Source: an uncultured Bacteroides sp. (lineage in GTDB: Bacteria > Bacteroidota > Bacteroidia > Bacteroidales > Bacteroidaceae). Taken from it: a DNA stretch of 64,000 bases. Both the position numbers and the translations under genes were made by a program. Below, piece by piece: positions 56,010 to 64,000 of this stretch. The stretch covers positions 496,001 to 560,000 of the forward strand of contig NZ_OY762899.1 in NCBI RefSeq assembly GCF_963666545.1, in the 5' to 3' direction. Under the pieces are notes generated by a model that had not been told where the DNA came from, made no database searches, and worked only from the letters and a program-made list of their open reading frames with translations. How positions within the stretch are numbered: the stretch's first letter is position 1; the number at the start of each line of letters is the position of its first letter.

Positions 56010-57335
56010 CTATTTTCGTCTGCGACTTCTTCTTCGTTGCATTTTATTCCGCTTATAACGTAACCAACGTTTGTAGATCATCCATCCGCTCATAAGTGCC
56101 ACAACAACAAAAATAAGAATAGTGATACCTACGCCCAGATTATCTCCTTTAATTCTTGACCATATTTCAAGCACAGCCTCCGTCTTATCTCCAAAATCAC
56201 GAATCATGGCGCAGCGATCTACTACTTTACGGTCGGGATATTGAATTCGATTGACCTGTACACTCTCTGCTCCGGGACCAAAGAAATAGCTTAAATCAGA
56301 ATGATAATTGAGGGTGGTGTCTATCTTTGCTTCTAATATTTCAGGAGTAGCTATTGAACTGACAAAGCCGGTGGCATCCATATTGCGAAGTGCCACGTCG
56401 GGGCGGCACATATAGTTGATGAAGTAGCTGGCTGCCTTAGCATTACCTGCATATTTAGGTATTACCCATCCATCGTACCAGATGTTACTACCTTCCAGCG
56501 GAACCACATAATCAAGTTTTACCCCAACTGAAGCAGCTTCTTCGATAGCCCACATGGCATCGCCACTCCACGTCAGATTGAGCCATGCTTTGTTCTTCGT
56601 CATCATCTCTTTTCCGAAGTCCGATTCCCATCCGGCTATCAACGGCTTCATCGCTTTTAGATATTTCTCGACTACGGCCATTGCTTCGGGGGAATAGTCA
56701 TTCATTAAATCTTCGACCGTAAGTTTACCTTCACGCAGTTCGTTGGCATGAGCATAGATCGCTGCCGTACCATACGCATCACGATAGCTTTCTTTCATCA
56801 GAATCTTACCGGCATATTTGCGATTCCAGAGAGTTCCCCAGGTTTCTGCGTCGGCATCAGGAACAAAAGCTTTGTTGTACAGAATGCCCGCAGTACCCCA
56901 CATATAGCACACTGCATAGTGATTGGCTTGTTTGCCCGGCTGACTCAATTTGTTTATCTGAGCACGAATATAAGGCGAAAGGTTATGAATGTAACTTGGC
57001 GAACCATTCAAGACAGTATCAATCGGCAGAAGCAAATCTTTCTTCAACATACGCTCAATGATGTATTCCGACGGGCAAACCACATCAAAGTCTTCGTGTC
57101 CTTTCTCTATTTTGGTGAGCATCACTTCATTGATGTCAAATGTCTGGTAAACAATACGAATATCTTCACCTGTCTGCTGTTTATAATATGCCTGAAACTC
57201 CTTCAATACGTCTTCGTCAATGTAATCTGCCCAATTATAAATTTTAAGCACATTCTCGCGAGGCTCACCCGTATTATAGCAACCGGTAAGCAAGCATATA
57301 CAGATAATAGATAAAACAGATAAGAACTTCTTCAT
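56010..57335 (-). CDS. potD: Spermidine/putrescine-binding lipoprotein PotD with C-terminal membrane segment
   Basis: The 441-residue protein has a lipobox LLTGC (Cys19) and the PotD fold, with VLKIYNWADYIDEDVLKEF (33-51), DVVCPSEYIIERML, NLTWSGDAMWAI and DGWVIPKYAGN. It captures polyamine for the PotABC permease. Unusually, after the binding domain ends near residue 395 there is a membrane segment, GVGITILIFVVVALMSGWMIY, and a very basic tail, KRNKMQRRRSRRRK. It lies 73 bases after potC and is the last gene of the pot operon. Confidence 0.92.
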   Translation of the reverse strand: MKKFLSVLSIICICLLTGCYNTGEPRENVLKIYNWADYIDEDVLKEFQAYYKQQTGEDIRIVYQTFDINEVMLTKIEKGHEDFDVVCPSEYIIERMLKKDLLLPIDTVLNGSPSYIHNLSPYIRAQINKLSQPGKQANHYAVCYMWGTAGILYNKAFVPDADAETWGTLWNRKYAGKILMKESYRDAYGTAAIYAHANELREGKLTVEDLMNDYSPEAMAVVEKYLKAMKPLIAGWESDFGKEMMTKNKAWLNLTWSGDAMWAIEEAASVGVKLDYVVPLEGSNIWYDGWVIPKYAGNAKAASYFINYMCRPDVALRNMDATGFVSSIATPEILEAKIDTTLNYHSDLSYFFGPGAESVQVNRIQYPDRKVVDRCAMIRDFGDKTEAVLEIWSRIKGDNLGVGITILIFVVVALMSGWMIYKRWLRYKRNKMQRRRSRRRK

Positions 57336-57408
57336 ATAATACTTAGGTCTTTTTTAAAAACAATGAAGTGTTTTTTGAAAACATATAGGTGTTTGAGAGG
57401 CAGGATAG

Positions 57409-58203
57409 TTACTCTTGCTGCTTCGCCTTTCCCGCTCTATGGTTAATGATAATAAGTAATGCCAACACCACCACAAAAATAATAGTAGAAAGGGGACGAA
57501 GCTCAGGAGTTAATCCTCCTTTGCGTGCATCGGCATAGATATAGGTAGAGAGTGTTTCGAGTCCCTGATTACCTATTGTAAAAACAGTAACGGCAAAATC
57601 ATCAATGGAAAGGGTGATGGCCAGCATAAAACCACTAATCATTCCCGGCCTTATCTCGGGAACTATGACTTTTCGAAGCGCCTGCATAGGTGTGGCACCA
57701 AGATCGAGAGCTGCTTCATAAATATTCGGATTCATCTGCTTGAGACGGGGCAAAACGCTTAACACAACATAGGGCGTACAAAAAGTAATATGTGCAAGCA
57801 CTACTGTGACATAGCCTTGCGATATGCCCAGTGAGACAAAAAGCAGGAATAACGAAATACCTGTAATAATGTCGCCATTCAAGATAGGAATGCTGTTCAC
57901 AAATCCAATAGCCTTTTTAGATCGGGCTTTCAGATTATAGATACCGATAGCGGTAATGCTGCCTAGCAAGGTGGAGGCTGTAGCAGCAATGAAAGCAATA
58001 GTGAGGGTATTCATTAAGGCATTCATCAGTGAATGATGGGTACTGGTGGCAAGAAGTGAAGAATAGAGCTTAGTAGAGAAGCCCGTCCAGTTTCCCAATA
58101 CTTTTGCTTCGGTGAACGAATAGATTACGATAATAATGATTGGGGCATAGAGCAATAGTAACAAAAGCCACAAATATGTCTGCGCAAAAATCTTCTTTAC
58201 CAT
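57409..58203 (-). CDS. potC: Spermidine/putrescine permease subunit PotC
   Basis: This 264-residue inner-membrane protein has six predicted membrane segments. Its ABC coupling loop, YEAALDLGATPMQALRKVIVPEIRPGMISG (about 160-189), touches PotA. The N-terminus, YLWLLLLLLYAPIIIIVIYSF, and ATLLGSITAIGIY match PotC. Its start overlaps the potB stop by seven bases, so the two are translated together. Confidence 0.95.
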   Translation of the reverse strand: MVKKIFAQTYLWLLLLLLYAPIIIIVIYSFTEAKVLGNWTGFSTKLYSSLLATSTHHSLMNALMNTLTIAFIAATASTLLGSITAIGIYNLKARSKKAIGFVNSIPILNGDIITGISLFLLFVSLGISQGYVTVVLAHITFCTPYVVLSVLPRLKQMNPNIYEAALDLGATPMQALRKVIVPEIRPGMISGFMLAITLSIDDFAVTVFTIGNQGLETLSTYIYADARKGGLTPELRPLSTIIFVVVLALLIIINHRAGKAKQQE

Positions 58204-58997
58204 AATCCGCCTCCTTCGTTAGCATTGTCTTTATCGTCGGTGCCAAAAAGCGAAGTAGCTGCAATGAGCAACAACATGATGAGAGACAGAGCTGCCCCAT
58301 AGTTCCACATACTATTATTGATATTCTCTTGAATAGTGGTTCCAAAAAGTTTGATGTTATTCATGGTAAGTAGTTCTGCTATTGCAAAGGTAGAAATGGT
58401 AGGCATAAAGACCATCATCACACCACTCATCACTCCCGGCATGGAAAGCGGCAATATGGCCTTAAAGAATACTTGCACAGGATTTGCTCCCAAGTCTTGA
58501 GCTGCTTCAATATAGCTACGATCCATCTTTTGCAAAGTGTTATAGATGGGATAGATCATGAATGGAAGAAAGTTATAGACCATTCCGAAGATGAGTGCAC
58601 CTTCACCAAGGGGAATACTAAAGAAATCGAATAATGCAACGGTAGCCAACGTGCGCACCAAAATATTAACCCACATAGGTAGAATGAAGAGTACTACCAG
58701 AGTACGTGATTTATTGAACTTACTATTGCTCAATATCCATGCTGCCGGATAACCAAGAAGAAGACAAATGGATGTTGTGATAATAGCAATACCGATGGAA
58801 TAAACAAAGGTATTAATTGCCTCAGGGTGCATAAAGAACTTCGAAAAGTTCGACATTGTCAGGTGTCCCTTATCATCAGTAAATGCATAGACCACGATAA
58901 GTAACAATGGAATGACAACAAAGATGGCCGAAAAGATAACGTAAGGGAGCGTCCAACTCTTACGTGATGCAAAAAAAATCGGTAATTTTCTACTCAC
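58197..58997 (-). CDS. potB: Spermidine/putrescine permease subunit PotB
   Basis: The 266-residue inner-membrane protein has six membrane segments, and its coupling loop reads YIEAAQDLGANPVQVFFKAILPLSMPGVMSG (about 162-192). The N-terminal PYVIFSAIFVVIPLLLIVVYAF and ILPMWVNILVRTLA segments fit PotB. It starts 22 bases after potA and overlaps potC. Confidence 0.95.
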   Translation of the reverse strand: MSRKLPIFFASRKSWTLPYVIFSAIFVVIPLLLIVVYAFTDDKGHLTMSNFSKFFMHPEAINTFVYSIGIAIITTSICLLLGYPAAWILSNSKFNKSRTLVVLFILPMWVNILVRTLATVALFDFFSIPLGEGALIFGMVYNFLPFMIYPIYNTLQKMDRSYIEAAQDLGANPVQVFFKAILPLSMPGVMSGVMMVFMPTISTFAIAELLTMNNIKLFGTTIQENINNSMWNYGAALSLIMLLLIAATSLFGTDDKDNANEGGGLW

Positions 58998-59019
58998 TTC
59001 TTATTCTTTCATTTATCGA

Positions 59020-60402
59020 TCAATTAATAATTCGAATGCTGGTTGGCAGAATGGTGATTCCTACCCGATCACCATCATCCCATACATCATTGGTATCGAC
59101 ATACACATTTTCGTCCCAGTCAGAGAAAACCGTCAGATGATAATGATTGCCTTTATAAAGGATAAACTTCACTTCTCCTGTCAGCATACCGTCTTCTTCG
59201 TTATCTTGAAGAATCACTTTGTCGAAATCAACTTCAACTTTTACTGCTTGTACGGCTTCAATGGCACTAACAGATGCGCATTCAAAAGTACAACCCAAAA
59301 ACTCTACATGCGTATTGTCCACCATCTTCCCATCAAATGTATTGCACACCCGTTCTTTCTTCATGATGTGAATATCAAAAGGCTTCACTAGCAATCCCAC
59401 TGTTTCGCCAACGTCAAAATGGTGATAGTCCTGAACAAGAAATTCATAGTCTCCACACAAAACAGTCATTTCGTTATGCACTCCTTTAAATATAGTCGAC
59501 TGCACCACTCCTACCAACTGAGCTGCATCCGACACAGCAAAAATATAAAGATCTTCGGGACGAATTACAACATCTACCAAAACATTTTCACCAAAGCCTT
59601 CATCTACACATTCAAATTCCGTATCACAGATGCGCACCAATTTATCTTTTAGCATCACACCATTCAAAATATTACTCTCGCCTATGAAGTCGGCTACAAA
59701 AGAATTCGTCGGTTCATTATAGATATCAATAGGTGTACCTATCTGCTGAATCTTGCCCTCACTCATCACCACAATAGTATCGCTCAACGTAAGAGCTTCT
59801 TCCTGATCATGCGTTACATAAACAAATGTAATACCCAAACGTTTATGCATTTCTTTCAATTCCATCTGCATATCTTTACGCATCTTGAGATCCAAAGCTG
59901 CCAATGGTTCATCAAGCAAGAGTACTTCGGGCTCGTTCACTATGGCACGGGCAATAGCCACGCGTTGCTGTTGCCCACCCGACAGAGAATCCACATCTCT
60001 GAATTCGTAGTCCGTCATGCCTACCATCTTCAACGCTCCTTTCACTTTCTTTTCTATCTCTTGCTTCAGCATTTTCTTGAGCTTTAAACCGAATGCGATG
60101 TTATCATACACATTCAAATGCGGAAACAAAGCGTATTTCTGGAAAACCGTATTAACAGGACGCTTATGAGGGGGTGTCTGAGTAATTTCTTTACCCGATA
60201 TTTTGATTTCTCCCTTAGACACAGATTGAAAACCTGCAACAAGGCGCAACAATGTGGTCTTTCCACAACCCGAAGGGCCAAGGATAGTCACAAACTCACC
60301 TTTCTTCACTCGCAGGCTTACATTATCCAGAGCGGTTTTATCACCAAAGAATTTCGACACGCTACTTACCTCAATAATGTAATTGTCTTCTTGCATATTC
60401 AT
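59020..60402 (-). CDS. potA: Spermidine/putrescine ABC transporter ATPase PotA
   Basis: From the ATG at 60402 the protein has 460 residues. Walker A is GPSGCGKTT (42-50), the signature [14 protein letters not shown] is near 140, and Walker [12 protein letters not shown] is near 165. A TOBE-type regulatory half follows, starting near residue 275. The C-terminal part is about 80 residues longer than E. coli PotA, and its two beta-rich pieces suggest a duplicated TOBE domain. An in-frame ATG at 60453 lies upstream of a clear -7 element at 60419-60426, so it cannot be the start. It is the first gene of the potABCD operon. Confidence 0.94.
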   Translation of the reverse strand: MNMQEDNYIIEVSSVSKFFGDKTALDNVSLRVKKGEFVTILGPSGCGKTTLLRLVAGFQSVSKGEIKISGKEITQTPPHKRPVNTVFQKYALFPHLNVYDNIAFGLKLKKMLKQEIEKKVKGALKMVGMTDYEFRDVDSLSGGQQQRVAIARAIVNEPEVLLLDEPLAALDLKMRKDMQMELKEMHKRLGITFVYVTHDQEEALTLSDTIVVMSEGKIQQIGTPIDIYNEPTNSFVADFIGESNILNGVMLKDKLVRICDTEFECVDEGFGENVLVDVVIRPEDLYIFAVSDAAQLVGVVQSTIFKGVHNEMTVLCGDYEFLVQDYHHFDVGETVGLLVKPFDIHIMKKERVCNTFDGKMVDNTHVEFLGCTFECASVSAIEAVQAVKVEVDFDKVILQDNEEDGMLTGEVKFILYKGNHYHLTVFSDWDENVYVDTNDVWDDGDRVGITILPTSIRIIN

Positions 60403-60418
60403 ACTATAATTTGAAGCA

Positions 60419-60426
60419 CAAAGGTA
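60419..60426 (-). promoter_or_regulatory. Promoter -7 element of the pot operon
   Basis: The minus strand reads TACCTTTG, a match to TAnnTTTG. It lies 16 bases before the ATG at 60402, giving a leader of only about ten bases and deciding the potA start. Confidence 0.6.
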
Positions 60427-60499
60427 CATATTTCTACCATTAAATGAGTGCATTACGATATTATAACCAATGATATTCTAGCTACTTTGAAAAAAAAGA

Positions 60500-60507
60500 T
60501 ATCTTTG
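60500..60507 (+). promoter_or_regulatory. Promoter -7 element of the TlpA-like gene
   Basis: TATCTTTG matches TAnnTTTG and lies 32 bases before the ATG at 60540. The pot operon and this gene are thus divergent from a gap of about 140 bases. Confidence 0.6.
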
Positions 60508-60539
60508 CATAAATAAATATTCATTTAATTTACAATAGT

Positions 60540-61634
60540 ATGAAAAAAATCATTTATTTATTTGCTGCAACCGCTTTAGGATTAGCATCGTGCACCGGGA
60601 ACAAAGGCTACACAGTTAAAGGAACCGTAGAAGGTGCCGCTGATGGCGATACGGTATTTCTTCAGGAACGTGCCGACAGGCAACTTAATAAGCTAGATAC
60701 AGCCATCATTAAAGATGGTACATTTGCTTTTGAAGGCGTACAAGACTCTACTGTAAATAGGTATCTAACGTATGCGAAGGGTGAAAAACAGCTCATTATG
60801 GATTTCTTCCTTGAAAACGGAAAGATTGAAGTAAAACTGGGCAAAGAGGATGATTCGGCAACAGGTACTCCCTCTAACAATGCTTATCAGGAGTTTAGAG
60901 CTCAGTTGAACGCTATCAACAAAAAACAAAGTGCTATCTATGAATCAATGGGCGACACAACCCTGACAGATAAACAGAAAGAGGCCAAAATAAAAGAGAT
61001 GAATGGCTTGGAAAGTGAGATGATGACTACCATTAAAACCGGCATTGAAAAGAACATCAGCAATACGGTGGGCGTATTCTTACTTGGACAATACAATTAT
61101 TACATGGAATATCCGGAGATTGAACCTCTACTGGCAAAAGTTCCGGCTAAGTTCCAAAAGAGCGAAAACCTCTTGCAACTGAAAGAACTTGTAAGCGTTG
61201 CAAAGAAATCGGCTGTCGGTCAGAAGTTTGTTGATTTCAGTATGCTGACTCCTGATGGAAAGCTGATAAAACTATCCGATTATGCAGGCAAAGGAAAAGT
61301 AGTCTTAGTTGACTTTTGGGCTAGCTGGTGCGGACCTTGTCGTCAAGAAATGCCGAACTTGGTGAAGGCTTATGCAAAATACAAAAGCAAAGAATTCGAA
61401 ATAGTAGGTGTATCACTCGATAAAGACGGACAGTCATGGAAAGATGGCATTACACAACTGAAGATCACTTGGCCTCAAATGTCGGATTTGAAATTCTGGG
61501 ATAGCGAAGGATCAAAATTGTATGCCATCCGAAGCATTCCCCACACAGTGTTGATTGATAAAGACGGAACCATTGTAGCTCGTGGTCTGCATGGAGAAGA
61601 ACTTCAAGCAAAACTAGCTGAATTAATAAAATAA
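60540..61634 (+). CDS. TlpA/ResA-like thioredoxin lipoprotein with DUF4369-type N-terminus
   Basis: The 364-residue protein has a lipobox GLASC (Cys18). A beta-rich N-terminal domain follows (about 22-120, with GYTVKGTVEGAADGDTVFL), typical of DUF4369, then a helical linker and a thioredoxin domain (about 225-362) with DFWASWCGPCRQEMP (Cys264, Cys267) and the cis-proline in IRSIPHTVLID. Such proteins are common in Bacteroidota and reduce disulfides or protect against oxidants in the cell envelope. It is transcribed alone. Confidence 0.92.
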   Translation: MKKIIYLFAATALGLASCTGNKGYTVKGTVEGAADGDTVFLQERADRQLNKLDTAIIKDGTFAFEGVQDSTVNRYLTYAKGEKQLIMDFFLENGKIEVKLGKEDDSATGTPSNNAYQEFRAQLNAINKKQSAIYESMGDTTLTDKQKEAKIKEMNGLESEMMTTIKTGIEKNISNTVGVFLLGQYNYYMEYPEIEPLLAKVPAKFQKSENLLQLKELVSVAKKSAVGQKFVDFSMLTPDGKLIKLSDYAGKGKVVLVDFWASWCGPCRQEMPNLVKAYAKYKSKEFEIVGVSLDKDGQSWKDGITQLKITWPQMSDLKFWDSEGSKLYAIRSIPHTVLIDKDGTIVARGLHGEELQAKLAELIK

Positions 61635-61682
61635 AGAACTACCGAACTAGCATTTTCAATAAATGCTAAACAGATAAATAGA

Positions 61683-61719
61683 GAGGCTGCTTCAAGTTAG
61701 ATTGAAGCAGCCTCTTTTG
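61683..61719. terminator. Bidirectional terminator
   Basis: A perfect 14-base stem, AGAGGCTGCTTCAA at 61683-61696 and TTGAAGCAGCCTCT at 61703-61716, with a 6-base loop, is followed by TTTT on the plus strand. It sits between the converging TlpA-like and phosphorylase genes and can serve both. Confidence 0.92.
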
Positions 61720-61723
61720 TTAG

Positions 61724-64000
61724 TTAATCAAACCAGCGCACATAACAGAAGTCCTGACGATGTGGCAAATTCTTATTCTTAGGATACATACGGAAAGCCA
61801 TCTTAAAGCTACCGGCATTTGATAAGCTGTGTTTTACCTGGAAAGTATATAAATCACCTTCTTTCTTAATCACATCAAATGGTTCAACTGAATAGACATG
61901 CTCTTTACCTTCTGCATTAGTATGGATGGTAACAAGTTCAATTCCAATAGCGTCATTCAATCCCTTCTCGTCAATCACGTAAGTGGTAGTATAATCTTTG
62001 CCACTTTCTAATGATTGTTGAAGCAATTCTTCTGTTTTTTCGCTCGATACAATTTCTATCGAATCCCATTTTTCAGCAACTTCTTCTTTCCAAGCAGCCA
62101 ACTCCTTAGCCTTTTCGTAACCATTCGCATTTAATGCATGGAAACGTTTTGCCAGTTTTGTATAGAACTTCTCATAATAATCATCAAGCTGACGCTTCAT
62201 GGTATAATGAGGAGCAATCTGGGCGATGGAATTCTTTATATATTTCACCCATCCTTCAGAATAACCATCCTCATTTTTATCATAATAGAGTGGTAATATT
62301 TGTGTCTCGAGAACACTATAAAGAGTAGCAGCATCAAGCTGATCCTGATGTTCCTGATTTTGATAAGTACGTTTCTCTGTCAACATCCATCCCGCATTCT
62401 CGCGGTATCCTTCAAGCCACCAACCATCAAGTACCGAGAAGTTCAACACCCCATTCATCAAAGCTTTCTCACCGGAAGTACCCGATGCTTCGAGTGGACG
62501 AGTTGGCGTATTCAACCAAATATCAACTCCCGTTACCAGTCGGCGAGCCAACTGCATATCATAATTTTCAAGGAACATAATCTTACCCAAAAACTCCGGA
62601 CGACGAGAAATCTCTATAATCATCTTGATCAGCCCCTGTCCTGCACCATCGTGGGGATGTGCCTTTCCTGTGAAAAGGAATTGTACCGGACGATCTGGAT
62701 TGTTCACAATCTTAGCCAAACGATCAAGATCTGTAAACAAGAGATGCGCACGCTTATAAGTAGCGAAACGACGTCCGAATCCAATCAACAAAGCATTCGG
62801 GTTTATTTTATCCATCAGCGAAACAATACGTGAAGGATCTCCTTGATTTTTCAACCAGGTTTCACTGAACTGTCTGCGGATATAGTCCACTAGCTTATTT
62901 TTCATCGTCATGCGGGTATTCCAGATCTCTTCATCCGGAACACTGTATATCGCTTCCCAAATCTTAGGATTTGATTGATCGTACAAGAAATTCTCATCGA
63001 AGTATTTCGCATATAGTTGCTTCCATTCACGAGCACTCCAAGTTGGGAAGTGTACACCATTGGTGACATAACCCACATGACTTTCTTCCGGGAAATATCC
63101 CTTCCAGATAGAAGCAAACATTTCCTGAGACACTTTCCCATGTAACCAACTCACACCATTCACTTCCTGAGAAGCGTTGCAAGCAAAGACTGACATGCAA
63201 AAACGTTCTCCTTTATCTCCCGGATTATTACGCCCCAGATCCATCAAATCATCCCATGAAATACCCATTTTGGCAGGATATGCGCTCATATACTTTGCAA
63301 ATAGCCCTTCATCAAAATAATCATGTCCTGCCGGAACAGGTGTATGAACAGTATAAAGAGAAGAAGCACGAACCAATTCAATGGCCTGATCGAAACTCAA
63401 TCCTTCGGCTACATAATCACAAAGGCGTTGCACATTAATCAAGGCAGCATGTCCTTCATTACAATGGTATACATCTTTCTTTATACCCAAAGCTTTCAAA
63501 GTAAGAATCCCACCGATACCCAAAAGTATCTCTTGTTTCAAGCGATTCTCCCAATCGCCTCCATAAAGTTGATGAGTGATGGAACGATCGAACTCACTGT
63601 TCATTTCATTATCCGTATCGAGCAAATATAATGAGATACGACCTACATTGACTTTCCAAACGTATGCATGAACTACGTAGTCAATATAAGGCACATCTAC
63701 CACAAGGGGTTGGTTGTTAGCGTCGAGAACCCGTTCCAATGGAAGTGTACCAAAATTTTGAGCTTCGTAGTTGGCTATCTGTTGCCCATCTATGGCAAGC
63801 GTTTGAGTGAAATAACCATAACGATAGAGAAAACCAACCGCACAAAGATCAACATTGCTGTCTGATGCTTCTTTTAAGTAGTCACCGGCAAGTACTCCCA
63901 ACCCACCGGAGTATATTTTAAGCACGTGATTCAAGCCATATTCCATGCTGAAATAAGCAACAGACGGGCGCTGTTTATCGGGCTTAACATCCATGTAATC
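61724..64000 (-). CDS. glgP: Alpha-glucan (glycogen) phosphorylase, GT35 (N-terminus outside window)
   Basis: The frame is open through the window edge (D-Y precede the first visible Met), so the start lies outside. About 758 residues are visible of a family that is often near 850. The sequence has [34 protein letters not shown], the glucan and phosphate site region [17 protein letters not shown], and the PLP-binding region [27 protein letters not shown], in which the lysine of GEK is the cofactor ligand. The enzyme releases glucose-1-phosphate from glycogen or maltodextrin in the cytoplasm. It ends next to a strong bidirectional terminator. Confidence 0.93.
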   Translation of the reverse strand, partial: DYMDVKPDKQRPSVAYFSMEYGLNHVLKIYSGGLGVLAGDYLKEASDSNVDLCAVGFLYRYGYFTQTLAIDGQQIANYEAQNFGTLPLERVLDANNQPLVVDVPYIDYVVHAYVWKVNVGRISLYLLDTDNEMNSEFDRSITHQLYGGDWENRLKQEILLGIGGILTLKALGIKKDVYHCNEGHAALINVQRLCDYVAEGLSFDQAIELVRASSLYTVHTPVPAGHDYFDEGLFAKYMSAYPAKMGISWDDLMDLGRNNPGDKGERFCMSVFACNASQEVNGVSWLHGKVSQEMFASIWKGYFPEESHVGYVTNGVHFPTWSAREWKQLYAKYFDENFLYDQSNPKIWEAIYSVPDEEIWNTRMTMKNKLVDYIRRQFSETWLKNQGDPSRIVSLMDKINPNALLIGFGRRFATYKRAHLLFTDLDRLAKIVNNPDRPVQFLFTGKAHPHDGAGQGLIKMIIEISRRPEFLGKIMFLENYDMQLARRLVTGVDIWLNTPTRPLEASGTSGEKALMNGVLNFSVLDGWWLEGYRENAGWMLTEKRTYQNQEHQDQLDAATLYSVLETQILPLYYDKNEDGYSEGWVKYIKNSIAQIAPHYTMKRQLDDYYEKFYTKLAKRFHALNANGYEKAKELAAWKEEVAEKWDSIEIVSSEKTEELLQQSLESGKDYTTTYVIDEKGLNDAIGIELVTIHTNAEGKEHVYSVEPFDVIKKEGDLYTFQVKHSLSNAGSFKMAFRMYPKNKNLPHRQDFCYVRWFD

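Overview
The window is chromosomal DNA of a Bacteroidales bacterium, most likely Bacteroides-like. The evidence is SusC/SusD glycan uptake genes with a hybrid two-component regulator, promoters with the TAnnTTTG -7 element typical of this group, almost no Shine-Dalgarno sequences, and lipoproteins of Bacteroidota type. No rRNA, tRNA, transposase, integrase or phage gene was recognised. The unusual part for such a genome is a complete-looking nitrogenase operon beside a very large type I-B CRISPR-Cas locus.

Layout. (1) 1-7353, minus strand: nifH-nifI1-nifI2-nifD-nifK-nifE-nifN, with nifN cut by the window edge. This order, with two GlnB-like nifI genes between nifH and nifD, is that of anaerobic and methanogen-type nitrogenases. 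(2) 7611-13012: molybdenum supply and control. An outer-membrane barrel gene and modA form an operon behind a good ModE-type operator. Next come a short ModE regulator and, divergently, nifA with two companion genes (a GNAT acetyltransferase and a helical HEPN-like protein). (3) 13197-16782, minus: three late cobalamin genes (cobQ/cbiP, cobD-type aminotransferase, cbiB). (4) 16878-21378: small accessory genes, namely an acetyltransferase, two Crp/Fnr regulators, an NmrA-like reductase, a HAD phosphatase and a CAT-like acyltransferase. (5) 21379-21719: a gene-free stretch with nested palindromes. (6) 21720-30096, plus: cas6-cas8-cas7-cas5-cas3-cas4-cas1-cas2. (7) 30309-39721: a CRISPR array with 144 full repeats by my hand count and two decayed terminal repeats. 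(8) 40002-55911, minus: a beta-1,4-galactan utilisation locus (GH2, GH53, SusE-like, SusD, SusC, a clan GH-A-like glycosidase, HTCS regulator). (9) 56010-60402, minus: potABCD polyamine transporter. (10) 60540-61634, plus: a TlpA-like thioredoxin lipoprotein. (11) 61724-64000, minus: an alpha-glucan phosphorylase cut by the window edge.

How it works together. The first 13 kb is a nitrogen-fixation module. NifA, a sigma-54 activator with an unusual cysteine-rich N-terminus, probably turns on nif. NifI1 and NifI2 would switch nitrogenase off after translation when ammonium appears. The barrel and ModA would bring in molybdate under ModE control. No modB or modC is present, so the inner-membrane permease must be encoded elsewhere. 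The cas genes end in a strong terminator, and the array has its own promoter behind it. The galactan locus and the glucan phosphorylase fit a plant-polysaccharide feeder that would often be carbon-rich and nitrogen-poor, which makes nitrogen fixation plausible as a lifestyle trait.

Limits. All calls come from reading the sequence by eye. Domain names come from recognised motifs, not searches, and promoter and operator calls are motif matches only.
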